Positions 35,541 to 43,506 of a stretch of 64,000 bases of DNA are shown here, in pieces; within the stretch, counting starts at the first letter, position 1, and the number at the start of each line of letters is the position of its first letter. The notes beneath the pieces were generated by a model, which was not told the origin of the DNA, made no database searches, and saw nothing but the letters and a program-made list of their open reading frames with translations. The DNA is taken from positions 124,001-188,000 of the forward strand of contig CAVQFB010000017.1 of the NCBI GenBank assembly GCA_963711675.1. The letters are read 5' to 3'. The translations under genes were made by a program, and so were the position numbers. This stretch comes from CAVQFB01 sp963711675. Lineage in GTDB: Bacteria; Acidobacteriota; Terriglobia; Terriglobales; Acidobacteriaceae.

Positions 35541-37478
35541 GTGAATACGCCCGTCATTCAACTCGGGATTTTGGGACTGTCCGCGAACTCGGCGCCCGCC
35601 GCCCCGGCCGCGCCAGGCGTGTTCGCCAAGGTTCTGACCGGCGCAATGCAGTCGTCAGGTCCTGCTTCCAATGCACTTGGAAGCCTGGACCAAAGCGCTG
35701 CCTCGAAAGCTGGAAGCGGGGCAACTCAAAACACTGCAATCCTTCTCAATGGCCCCAAGACTTCTGGTTCGGTCGGGAAATTAAACAATGCATCCAAGAA
35801 TGCTCCAGAGCCGGGCAAGGAAGGAATAAGCCAGACGCTTCCAAACGTTTCGACTGCCGTGGTTCAGAATCCGCCGGTCGTGCAGACTCTGCCGTGGAAC
35901 GGTCCAGACGTGTCAGGTGTCAAAGCAAAGTCTGAGGCGCTTGCAGCGAATCAGGTTATGCAAGCACCGCAAGGCGGTAGTGAGAGTCTCGCCACGGTTG
36001 ACGCCCTGGCAGTTTCGCCTTCGCTGCTACCGCCGGCGGCGCTGACCACAACCGCTGTGAAACCGGCGATCGGAGACGTGGCCGCTACAAACACTGCACA
36101 GTCGTTGGCCGAAAGTATTTCTCCACGAGACGCCATGAAGTCTGTGTTCGAAAACACGTCCACCACCGACACCATGAAACCGGTGTTGGGAAATGCCTCT
36201 ACCGGTGGGGACAAAACAGGTCTCATGCCGGAGACATCGACACCCGTGGGCGACCAATCAATGAACACTCCTGCCACGAATGGCGAAAAGCTGGCGCCGA
36301 GCGAAAAGACATCGGGAGTGCAGTTCCAAGTGCCGAAACGTCCGAGTGAGAAGACGGGGACCGAGACGGAGATCGAATTAAAGACATTGCCGGGACAGTC
36401 CACCAAGGCACCGCCGACCGGAGGGCTTGCAACCCCAACCGAGAATCCGCAGACCATCCGAAGCGCCAACACCACCGGGGGATCAGACCCGCAACATGCG
36501 GCCGCGGCGTCTGCAAGCCCTGCCATGAAACAGCCTAAGGAGATGCAGGCTGCATTGGAATCCAGAGCGAACTCGGTAATTGCGGCGGACGGCCGCCATG
36601 CCACGGATTCAGTCGCGATGCGGGTGATGGTTTCGCCACCCAGCTCAGCGGATCTCACTAAAGGCAATACCGGGAACGCTTCCAAGTCTCCACTGCCCGC
36701 GGTCGGCAAGAATTCTCAGTTACAAGTGAGCAGCACGGCCAAAGCGGCTGTAAGCAGCTCAGCGACAAACGAGCCCCAAACGAATCTCAAGGACGCCAAC
36801 AAGGTACACAAGCCGGAGAGCGTGTCCCAGGGCGGTTTAGATAAAGGCGCTTCCCCTGTGAAAGACGTGACGACGAATCCGCCTGACACTGCGAGCACAA
36901 AGGTGAGCGATGCCGATCGCAGTCAGTCTGTGCCCGTCACAAGCAAACCGGCCGCATCCGCACAAGACTTGCCCAAGTCCGGTTCCCAGGCGAATGCAGC
37001 AGGGCAGCCGGTCTCTGCTGCGCATGATGCAGATGCGAATGAGCCCGCCAATCCATTTCCGGGCACTCTGGTAAATTCGGCGAAACTTATCGAACGAATC
37101 GGACACACCGAGATGCGTGTGGGGATCCAGGGCGGTGATCTCGGAAACGTCGATATCCGCACGGCGCTTGGCAAACATCAGTTCACTGCGGAAATTTCCG
37201 TTGAGCGAGGCGAGCTTGGCCGCGTCATGACATCAGAGCTGCCTGCTCTGCACAGCAGATTATCCGAGCAGCAGGTTCCGTTCCCGAGGGTGACGATCCA
37301 GGAGTACAGCAGCGGAAGCTCTTCGAATCTCGAGCAGAGATCACGAGAGGAGAGACGTGCGCCACAAACGAACTCTATGCCACGAGAAGAAAGTTCGCGA
37401 GAGTCCGGTCCGGGAATGTTCGATGCCATGTCTGCCACCGAGGCAAACCAAGGATCCGGAATTGATCTTCACATGTAG
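35541..37478 (+). CDS. fliK: Flagellar hook-length control protein FliK
   Basis: The molecular ruler that sets hook length and switches export specificity. A long, low-complexity Ser/Thr/Pro/Ala-rich N-terminal part (about 1-510) is followed by the conserved hook-length domain (about 515-610: IERIGHTEMRVGIQGGDLGNVDIRTALGKHQFTAEISVERGELGRVMTSELPALHSRLSEQQVPFPRVTIQ). GTG at 35541 is chosen because GGAG lies six bases upstream and it fits the sigma-54 start near 35526; the ORF itself extends further left. At 645 residues it is longer than the Salmonella protein (405). Confidence 0.88.
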   Translation: MNTPVIQLGILGLSANSAPAAPAAPGVFAKVLTGAMQSSGPASNALGSLDQSAASKAGSGATQNTAILLNGPKTSGSVGKLNNASKNAPEPGKEGISQTLPNVSTAVVQNPPVVQTLPWNGPDVSGVKAKSEALAANQVMQAPQGGSESLATVDALAVSPSLLPPAALTTTAVKPAIGDVAATNTAQSLAESISPRDAMKSVFENTSTTDTMKPVLGNASTGGDKTGLMPETSTPVGDQSMNTPATNGEKLAPSEKTSGVQFQVPKRPSEKTGTETEIELKTLPGQSTKAPPTGGLATPTENPQTIRSANTTGGSDPQHAAAASASPAMKQPKEMQAALESRANSVIAADGRHATDSVAMRVMVSPPSSADLTKGNTGNASKSPLPAVGKNSQLQVSSTAKAAVSSSATNEPQTNLKDANKVHKPESVSQGGLDKGASPVKDVTTNPPDTASTKVSDADRSQSVPVTSKPAASAQDLPKSGSQANAAGQPVSAAHDADANEPANPFPGTLVNSAKLIERIGHTEMRVGIQGGDLGNVDIRTALGKHQFTAEISVERGELGRVMTSELPALHSRLSEQQVPFPRVTIQEYSSGSSSNLEQRSREERRAPQTNSMPREESSRESGPGMFDAMSATEANQGSGIDLHM

Positions 37479-37519
37479 TAGCGATTTTGCGAAAGAAGCA
37501 TGTTAAGGGAGAACAGACC

Positions 37520-37861
37520 ATGATTATCAGTGCAGCAACTGCAGGCGGGCAGGTAACCAATCTCGCCCCATCAACACCGGCCACGACCGGTACCGGATCG
37601 AGCTCCAGCACTAGCTCCAGCTCAAGCTCGACCCAGTCGGCAACCAGTTCCGAAAGTATCTTTATGAATCTGCTCATCACCGAGATGAAGACTCAGGACC
37701 CAACGGCTCCAATGGATCCGACGCAGATGGTAGGACAGATGTTGAACATGAACGAGCTTAATCAGCTCATCCAAATCAACCAGTTTCTCCAGGGCTCGAC
37801 CTTGAATCCAGCAAATTCGGGTTCCGGAGCAACCCAACCGGCAGCAGCAGGAGGAAACTAA
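37520..37861 (+). CDS. flgD: Flagellar hook scaffold FlgD, N-terminal domain only
   Basis: Caps the growing hook. The conserved core is FMNLLITEMKTQDPTAPMDPTQMVGQMLNMNELNQLIQINQFLQG, preceded by a Ser-rich stretch. With 113 residues from the ATG at 37520 (GGGAGA upstream) it lacks the C-terminal FlgD Ig-like/Tudor domains of typical proteins of about 220 residues. Such short forms exist in other phyla. Its TAA overlaps the flgE ATG by one base. Confidence 0.92.
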   Translation: MIISAATAGGQVTNLAPSTPATTGTGSSSSTSSSSSSTQSATSSESIFMNLLITEMKTQDPTAPMDPTQMVGQMLNMNELNQLIQINQFLQGSTLNPANSGSGATQPAAAGGN

Positions 37862-39099
37862 TGCCACTATTCTCAATTCCACTTTCCGGCTTGACTGCCA
37901 GTTCGGATGCTCTGTCAGTCATTGCGAACAATCTGTCCAACCTGAATACCGTTGGCTACAAAGATCAGGCGACAAGTTTTCGCGATCTCTTCTATTCGAG
38001 CTTCGGCACCAACGGTTCCGGCGATCCGGTGCAGATGGGTGCAGGCGCGGCCGTACAAGCAGTGACAACCAACTTCACTGGGGGGAGCGTCGAGACTACC
38101 GGCGTTCCGACTGACGTTGCCATCAGCGGCAACGGCTTCTTCGTTACCCAAAACCAGGGAGCACTGGAATTCACCCGGGCAGGTAACTTCACCGTGAATA
38201 CCTCAGGGCAACTGGTGACGCAAGACGGCCAGAACGTGATGGGGTATCCGGCAGCGAACGGCGTGATCAGCGGCCAGAACCTGGGCCCGCTTCAACTTGG
38301 GCAGGGACAAGTGAGCCCACCGTCCGCTACCACCACCGTAACGCAGAACACGAATCTGGACGCGAGCGCGGCCGTTGGCGACACCTATTCGACGCCGATT
38401 ACAGTTTATGACTCCTTGGGCTCTTCGCATGTACTCACCTTCCAATTCACGAAGACGGCATCGAACGCCTGGAGTTATCAGATCACTCTCCCGGCGGCGG
38501 ATACAGGTGGAGTGGGAGCGCCGACTGTCGTCGCAAATGGCAATCTGACCTTCAACGGCAACGGCACGCTGACAGCACCGACCACGCCGGTTGCAGGGAC
38601 GATCGCCGGGTTGGCAGACGGCGCGGCCACCATGAACTTCAACTGGAATCTGCTCGACGCCAACGGGAATCCGACACTCACCCAGGTAGCATCGGCAAGT
38701 TCCACATCCGCGACTAACCAGAACGGCTACACCAGCGGCACTCTTCAGAACTTCACCATCGGAGCGGACGGCATCATCCAGGGCGCGTTCAGTAATGGAC
38801 AAACCTTGGCGATCGGCCAGATTGCCCTTGCCAGCTTCTCGAACACCCAGGGCCTCGAACGAGTGGGTGGCAACAGCTACACCTCGACCTTGGCATCGGG
38901 AGCGGCCGTAATCGGAACAGCGAACACTGGTGGAAGGGGAACTCTGGCAGGTGGCGCGTTGGAGCTGTCCAACGTCGACATCTCCCAGGAGTTCACAAAG
39001 TTGATCGTGACCCAGCGGGGATTTGAAGCGAACGCGCGCGTAGTTACGACGTTCGATCAGATTACGCAAGACACGATCGCTCTGAAACCCGCCCAGTAA
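37861..39099 (+). CDS. flgE: Flagellar hook protein FlgE
   Basis: Forms the hook. N-terminal FSIPLSGLTASSDALSVIANNLSNLNTVGYKDQATSFRDLF, a middle FlgE D2 region (VYDSLGSSHVLTFQFTKTASNAWSYQITLP), and the C-terminal helix ALELSNVDISQEFTKLIVTQRGFEANARVVTTFDQITQDTIALKP. The 412 residues match FlgE in size. It is the last gene of the fliK-flgD-flgE operon; a strong inverted repeat follows it. Confidence 0.95.
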   Translation: MPLFSIPLSGLTASSDALSVIANNLSNLNTVGYKDQATSFRDLFYSSFGTNGSGDPVQMGAGAAVQAVTTNFTGGSVETTGVPTDVAISGNGFFVTQNQGALEFTRAGNFTVNTSGQLVTQDGQNVMGYPAANGVISGQNLGPLQLGQGQVSPPSATTTVTQNTNLDASAAVGDTYSTPITVYDSLGSSHVLTFQFTKTASNAWSYQITLPAADTGGVGAPTVVANGNLTFNGNGTLTAPTTPVAGTIAGLADGAATMNFNWNLLDANGNPTLTQVASASSTSATNQNGYTSGTLQNFTIGADGIIQGAFSNGQTLAIGQIALASFSNTQGLERVGGNSYTSTLASGAAVIGTANTGGRGTLAGGALELSNVDISQEFTKLIVTQRGFEANARVVTTFDQITQDTIALKPAQ

Positions 39100-39130
39100 T
39101 CAGGGGTTGAATTAGCGTGAGATTAGAGGA

Positions 39131-39163
39131 CTCGCGGCCAGTCACACCCAGGGCGGCCGCGAG
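39131..39163 (+). terminator. Inverted repeat after flgE, possible terminator
   Basis: CTCGCGGCC (39131-39139) and GGCCGCGAG (39155-39163) form a perfect 9-bp, GC-rich stem with a 15-base loop, 32 bases after the flgE stop. The following sequence is pyrimidine-rich but has no run of U, so termination efficiency is uncertain. Confidence 0.5.
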
Positions 39164-39302
39164 CCTCGCATCTCTACTTGTCTTCTAATAGGCCCACCTG
39201 CTTCCGGGCGCAGCAACTCATGCGCCTGCCGCCAAGTTGTTCTTTCTGCGTGCTAACTGTCGAACTCGAAGGTAAGCCCCGGCGTTAACCGGGAATGCAA
39301 GC

Positions 39303-39319
39303 TTGGCCGCTCAATTGCA
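39303..39319 (+). promoter_or_regulatory. Sigma-54 promoter of the fliL-flhA-fliA operon
   Basis: TTGG (39303-39306), N10, GC (39317-39318) in TTGCAT is an excellent -24/-12 match. The start is expected near 39330. An inverted repeat TTGTCGG/CCGACAA (39322-39339) sits on the start site. Confidence 0.75.
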
Positions 39320-39349
39320 TTTTGTCGGTTGTCCGACAAGGCTCAAGTG

Positions 39350-39805
39350 ATGGCAGTTTCGGCAGAGACCCAGGAGTCGAAAAGAAAATCTCCGTTTGCG
39401 TTGATTGCGCTCGCCCTCCTGGCTGGTCTGGGGATCGGGAGCGCAGGGGTTGTGCTGTTCGGACATCCTCGGCCGCGAACCGACGACGACAAGCCGAAGG
39501 TCAAAGAAGTCCTCCATCTGGAGACCTTCACGGTCGATCTGAGCGACCCGGACCAGAGGACCTACCTGCGGGTAGGCCTCGATCTAGGACTCGACCACGA
39601 AACGAAAAGTGGGAGCAAGGCGCCGCCCACCGCGCTGGTGCGGGACACGATCTTGACGGTTCTGATGGCTGCGAAGCCGGGCGATCTGGTTTCACTTGAA
39701 GGCAAGCAGAAGTTAAAAGAGCGCATTCTGCAGGCACTAGACGACCGGGCTCCGGAACTGGGTGCTCATGAAGTTTATTTCACGGAATTCCTGATGCAGC
39801 GGTAA
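39350..39805 (+). CDS. fliL: Flagellar basal body-associated protein FliL
   Basis: Single-pass inner-membrane protein that rings the stator. One membrane helix (about 16-37: FALIALALLAGLGIGSAGVVLF) precedes the periplasmic SPFH-like domain (LHLETFTVDLSDPDQRTYLRVGLDLGLD, LVRDTILTVLMAAKPGDLVSLEGKQKLKERILQAL, VYFTEFLMQR). The ATG at 39350 is preferred: the frame's earlier TTG at 39329 coincides with the predicted transcription start. It is first in the export-gate operon. Confidence 0.9.
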   Translation: MAVSAETQESKRKSPFALIALALLAGLGIGSAGVVLFGHPRPRTDDDKPKVKEVLHLETFTVDLSDPDQRTYLRVGLDLGLDHETKSGSKAPPTALVRDTILTVLMAAKPGDLVSLEGKQKLKERILQALDDRAPELGAHEVYFTEFLMQR

Positions 39806-39822
39806 GAACGGGCTGGCGAACT

Positions 39823-40113
39823 ATGGATGCTACGGTCGAGCAGAAGAGCGAATCACAAGCGGTCGAAGCCGCAAGTGCGCCAGAGGATCGCACAGACGCG
39901 TTTGGCTGGCTGCCATGCCGGCTCACGCTGCAGATTCCTGTTACCGGATTTACGGTGGGCGACCTGGTCCGCCTGAAAGTGGGTTCCATTGTCGAAACTC
40001 AGTGTCATAACACACACGACATTCCCCTTCGGGTGAACGGCTTGCTTATCGGATGGACGGAATTTGAAGTCATTGCTGACCGCTTGGCGGTCCGCATTAC
40101 GGAGTTGGCATGA
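39823..40113 (+). CDS. fliN: FliN-like SpoA-domain protein (short C-ring component)
   Basis: A 96-residue protein whose C-terminal 70 residues form a SpoA domain: LTLQIPVTGFTVGDLVRLKVGSIVETQCHNTHDIPLRVNGLLIGWTEFEVIADRLAVRITEL. This is the position of fliN in the classical fliLMNOPQR order, but fliM is missing here and lies at 62383-63357 next to a second, longer FliN. It could be a C-ring subunit or a specialised second FliN. It overlaps fliO by four bases. Confidence 0.82.
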   Translation: MDATVEQKSESQAVEAASAPEDRTDAFGWLPCRLTLQIPVTGFTVGDLVRLKVGSIVETQCHNTHDIPLRVNGLLIGWTEFEVIADRLAVRITELA

Positions 40114-40520
40114 GCGTCGAAAAGGGGATGAATGGCCGCCGGTTCACTCCGCAATTCGTGATTCGCCGCAACACCACAGAAGCGACGACGACGATCAGAA
40201 TCGTTCCGGCGGACTGGGACGTGAAGACCGTGACGGAGACTTTCGCGGACAGCCTGAAGAAAGTGATCGAGGCCATCGTACGGGCATCAGCGTGGATTCA
40301 CGGATGGTTCAAGTCGCAGCAGGCAAAGAAGCGGCTGCGCGTGTGTGAAACCGTCTCTCTCGGAGAAAAGCGTTTCATCGCTGTGGTGGAGGTCGACGGC
40401 GACCAGTTTCTGGTGGGTGGGTCTTCGTCGTCTGTCGCAATGTTGGCTCACCTCGAGCCGCAACCAGCCTTCGCAGATGTGCTGGGCCAGCGTTGCGCGT
40501 TGGAACGAGACCCCAGATGA
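40110..40520 (+). CDS. fliO: FliO-like protein without an obvious membrane helix
   Basis: Residues about 85-125 (AKKRLRVCETVSLGEKRFIAVVEVDGDQFLVGGSSSSVAMLAHLE) match the cytoplasmic FliO domain, and the gene sits between fliN and fliP as usual. FliO helps assemble the FliP ring and is normally anchored by one membrane helix. Here the N-terminal part (FADSLKKVIEAIVRASAWIHGWFKSQQAKKR) is at best amphipathic. It may associate peripherally. Confidence 0.72.
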   Translation: MSVEKGMNGRRFTPQFVIRRNTTEATTTIRIVPADWDVKTVTETFADSLKKVIEAIVRASAWIHGWFKSQQAKKRLRVCETVSLGEKRFIAVVEVDGDQFLVGGSSSSVAMLAHLEPQPAFADVLGQRCALERDPR

Positions 40521-40526
40521 AGGAAT

Positions 40527-41354
40527 GTGCACTCAAATGCGTCGAGGTCGCGTTGCGTCTCACTGCTCATCTTAAGCAGTGTTCAAGCTTGGGCAGCGGA
40601 TCCTCCAGAGCCCAATTCCATCAGGAGTTCTCCCACTGCTTTCCCGCGGCTCGCCGCGCGCGTGGCTCACAAAGCGAAACCAAGTGTGCAGCCTGAGCCC
40701 AGCGAACTTCGAATCTCCGGCGTCGGTAACGGTTCAGTGCCCTGGACTGTCGTCGTATTGCTGACATTCCTCACACTAATTCCTTCCCTTTTGTTGTGTA
40801 TGACGCCGTTTGCACGCCTTCTGGTCGTGTTTCATTTTTTGCGCCAAGCCCTTGGATTGCAAACCACGCCTACCAATCAAACACTGATCGGGCTTGCACT
40901 GGTGCTCACCTTCTTTCTCATGCAACCAGTCGGGGCAAGCATCTACGAGAACTCGGTGGTTCCACTGCAGGGCGGACAGATTACCGCCATGGAAGCCATC
41001 GAGAAGGGCGCCGAGCCGGTACGTCAATTCATGCTGCACTACGTGCGCGAAAAGGACGTAGCACTCTTCGTCGACCTGGCCAAGGAGCCGCAACCGAATA
41101 GCCCGGCAGACCTGTCCATGCGCGTGCTGGTTCCCGCGTACATCCTGTCGGAGTTGAAAGCGGGCTTCCAAATAGGATCGGTATTATTCCTGCCTTTCAT
41201 TGCGATCGACATGATCGTCGCGTCGATTACCACGTCGGTGGGCATGATGCAGTTGCCGCCCGTAGTTATTTCCACGCCGCTCAAGTTGCTGCTTTTTGTG
41301 ATGGTCGATGGCTGGAACCTTTTGGTCGGTTCGCTGATGAAGAGCTTCAGTTGA
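40527..41354 (+). CDS. fliP: Flagellar export gate protein FliP
   Basis: Core subunit of the FliPQR export gate. A cleavable-signal-like N-terminus (CVSLLILSSVQAWAA) and a linker precede four membrane segments with the family signatures LLLCMTPFARLLVVFHFLRQALGLQTTPTNQTLIGLALVLTFFLM and SELKAGFQIGSVLFLPFIAIDMIVASITTSVGMMQLPP. It starts at GTG 40527 with AAGGA almost touching, so initiation may depend on the fliO stop seven bases upstream. The 275 residues are slightly longer than Salmonella FliP (245) because of the linker. Confidence 0.95.
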   Translation: MHSNASRSRCVSLLILSSVQAWAADPPEPNSIRSSPTAFPRLAARVAHKAKPSVQPEPSELRISGVGNGSVPWTVVVLLTFLTLIPSLLLCMTPFARLLVVFHFLRQALGLQTTPTNQTLIGLALVLTFFLMQPVGASIYENSVVPLQGGQITAMEAIEKGAEPVRQFMLHYVREKDVALFVDLAKEPQPNSPADLSMRVLVPAYILSELKAGFQIGSVLFLPFIAIDMIVASITTSVGMMQLPPVVISTPLKLLLFVMVDGWNLLVGSLMKSFS

Positions 41355-41361
41355 CACCCAT

Positions 41362-41631
41362 ATGCCCATTGAACACGCCGTAACTCTCGGACGATTGACG
41401 CTGCAGGAGGTGCTGCTGGTAGCAAGCCCGATTCTCGCGGCAGCAGTCGTCGTGAGCTTGCTGGTCAACATCGTCCAAGTGCTGACATCGCTGCAGGAAG
41501 TGACGATATCGGCAGTACCGCGGTTGCTCGCGGTGGGCGGCACCACCTTCTTCCTCATGCCCTGGATGTGGAAGCAATTGTGCCAGTTCACAATACAGAT
41601 CTTTTCGGACTTTCATTTGTACCTGCGATGA
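41362..41631 (+). CDS. fliQ: Flagellar export gate protein FliQ
   Basis: An 89-residue, two-helix membrane protein: VTLGRLTLQEVLLVASPILAAAVVVSLLVNIVQVLTSLQEVTISAVPRLLAVGGTTFFLMPWM. LTSLQE-T and the hydrophobic hairpin are typical of FliQ. It lies between fliP and fliR, spaced by a few bases. Confidence 0.95.
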   Translation: MPIEHAVTLGRLTLQEVLLVASPILAAAVVVSLLVNIVQVLTSLQEVTISAVPRLLAVGGTTFFLMPWMWKQLCQFTIQIFSDFHLYLR

Positions 41632-41637
41632 CAAGCT

Positions 41638-42408
41638 ATGGAAATCTCTATCAGCGACATCCTGAATCACGTCCTGGTCATCGGTCTGCGCGTGTCGGGG
41701 CTTGTCATCTTCGCGCCCTTCTTTGGCAGCATGGTCATTCCACCGCGGGTGAAGATCGTATTGATCATCGCCTTAACGGCACTTCTGTATCCGGTCTATT
41801 CCCCGCAGTTGGGAACGATGAGTTTGGCTCGCTGGCCGGCGGTGGTAGCCAGCGAAACTCTCCTCGGAGTTGCGATTGGAGTGTCCACCAACCTGGTTTT
41901 CGAAGCTGCGCAGTTAACCGGACAGGTGCTGAGCGTGCAGATCGGGCATTCACTGGTGAACATTCTCGACCCCAACACCGAGGTGGACACCACGGTGATG
42001 ACCGTATTCCATCAGACGATTGCCATGCTGATCTTCCTCGAGCTCAACGTACATCACTGGATTCTGAGGGCAGTCGCCAAGAGCTTCGAGTACTTGCCAC
42101 CCGGCAGTGCCACCATAAATCCGCTGTTTGTGCGCACGTTCCTGCACGAGGGCGCCATCATCCTGGAAACCGGAGTGCAGATCGCAGCCCCGGTGCTGGC
42201 TGCAACGCTTCTCGCGGACGTTGTACTCGGGTTGCTCGGAAAAGCGTCTCCGCAGATGCCGCTCCTGATTCTGGGGCCGGCACTGAAGAGCATGCTTGGT
42301 CTATCGGTGCTCGCGGCGACGATTCACTATTGGCCGACATTGTTTGAAGGATATTTTGCGAAGTCCATGCATTACACGGAGCAGCTATTGCGCGTGGCCG
42401 GACATTGA
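41638..42408 (+). CDS. fliR: Flagellar export gate protein FliR
   Basis: A 256-residue polytopic membrane protein (LVIGLRVSGLVIFAPFFGSMVIPPRVKIVLIIALTALLYPV; ETLLGVAIGVSTNLVFEAAQLTGQVLSVQIGHSL) that completes the FliP5Q4R1 gate. It is followed three bases later by flhB, the usual order, which places FlhB around the gate. Confidence 0.95.
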   Translation: MEISISDILNHVLVIGLRVSGLVIFAPFFGSMVIPPRVKIVLIIALTALLYPVYSPQLGTMSLARWPAVVASETLLGVAIGVSTNLVFEAAQLTGQVLSVQIGHSLVNILDPNTEVDTTVMTVFHQTIAMLIFLELNVHHWILRAVAKSFEYLPPGSATINPLFVRTFLHEGAIILETGVQIAAPVLAATLLADVVLGLLGKASPQMPLLILGPALKSMLGLSVLAATIHYWPTLFEGYFAKSMHYTEQLLRVAGH

Positions 42409-42411
42409 TCG

Positions 42412-43479
42412 ATGGCTGAGAACAGGACAGAAAAACCGACACCGCAAAGGCGGCGAAAAGCCCGCCAGAAAGGGCAGGTTGCGCGATCTCGCGACTTTGC
42501 GAGCGCGCTCGCCTGGGGCGGCGCCATTGCGGTCATCGCATGGCAAGCTCCGTCCGTGGTTCGCCAATGGCGCGGGCTTCTGCAGAACGCACTTGAGGTC
42601 TCCATCACGCAGCCACTCACGCCGAATGGGCCGGCCATGTTCTGGAGCGGAGTCGGGGTCCTGACTTGGACGGCTCCGGTCATGCTGACCTCTTGGGTAC
42701 TTGCGGTCGGCAGCAGTCTGGCCCAGGGTGGCTTCGTGTTTGCGCCTGAGGCACTCGCTCCGAAGTTCGAGAGGATGAGCCCCGTCGGCAAGCTCAAGAG
42801 CATGTTCTCGTTGACGGGCCTTAGTGGGCTTCTGAAATCGCTTCTGCCATTCGCGGTAGTGGTATGGATTGCGGCAGCGATCGTAATGCGGGAATGGCAC
42901 AGTTTCATGAACGCGTCCTATCTGGGAGTCGCTGCTTTCGGAAACTTCGTCCTCGCGCTTGTCTGGGAGATGCTCTGGAAGTCAGTTCTGGTGCTGGTAG
43001 CGTGGTCGGGCGTGGACTATCTGCTGGTCTGGAGGAAGCTCGAAGGCGACCTGAAGATGACCAAGCAGGAACTGAAGCAGGAAGTAAAGGAAAGTGAAGG
43101 CAATCCTGCGATCAAAGTGCGGATTCGCAGGATCCAGCGTCAGATGCGGCGGAAGCAGATGCTGCGTGATGCTGAAAAAGCAAGCGTCGTGATCACGAAC
43201 CCAACGCACTATGCCGTCGCGCTTCGCTACGAGCTTGATATGGAGGCTCCGGTGGTTGTCGCCAAGGGGCGCGATCTGATCGCACAGCAAATCAAGGAAG
43301 TCGCCCGCTGGCACGGCATCGCGATTATGGAAAATCCGCCGCTCGCGCAGGCACTTTACCGAACTGTGGAATTGGGGCAGCCGATTCCCGCGAAACTCTA
43401 CACGGCTGTTGCGGAAATTCTGGCATTTGTATTCCGTGCACAAGCACAGGCGAAGCAGGCCAGAGGGCCAGCGCGTTGA
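42412..43479 (+). CDS. flhB: Flagellar export switch protein FlhB
   Basis: Four membrane helices and a cytoplasmic domain with the autocleavage site N263-P264-T265-H266 in VVITNPTHYAVALRYELDMEAPVVVAKGRDLIAQQIKE. Cleavage between Asn and Pro is needed for the switch from rod/hook to filament substrates, which FliK triggers. The N-terminus KPTPQRRRKARQKGQVARSRD is typical. It is 355 residues and intact. Confidence 0.97.
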   Translation: MAENRTEKPTPQRRRKARQKGQVARSRDFASALAWGGAIAVIAWQAPSVVRQWRGLLQNALEVSITQPLTPNGPAMFWSGVGVLTWTAPVMLTSWVLAVGSSLAQGGFVFAPEALAPKFERMSPVGKLKSMFSLTGLSGLLKSLLPFAVVVWIAAAIVMREWHSFMNASYLGVAAFGNFVLALVWEMLWKSVLVLVAWSGVDYLLVWRKLEGDLKMTKQELKQEVKESEGNPAIKVRIRRIQRQMRRKQMLRDAEKASVVITNPTHYAVALRYELDMEAPVVVAKGRDLIAQQIKEVARWHGIAIMENPPLAQALYRTVELGQPIPAKLYTAVAEILAFVFRAQAQAKQARGPAR

Positions 43480-43506
43480 GCATTCGACAGACAGCAATGA
43501 GGACTG

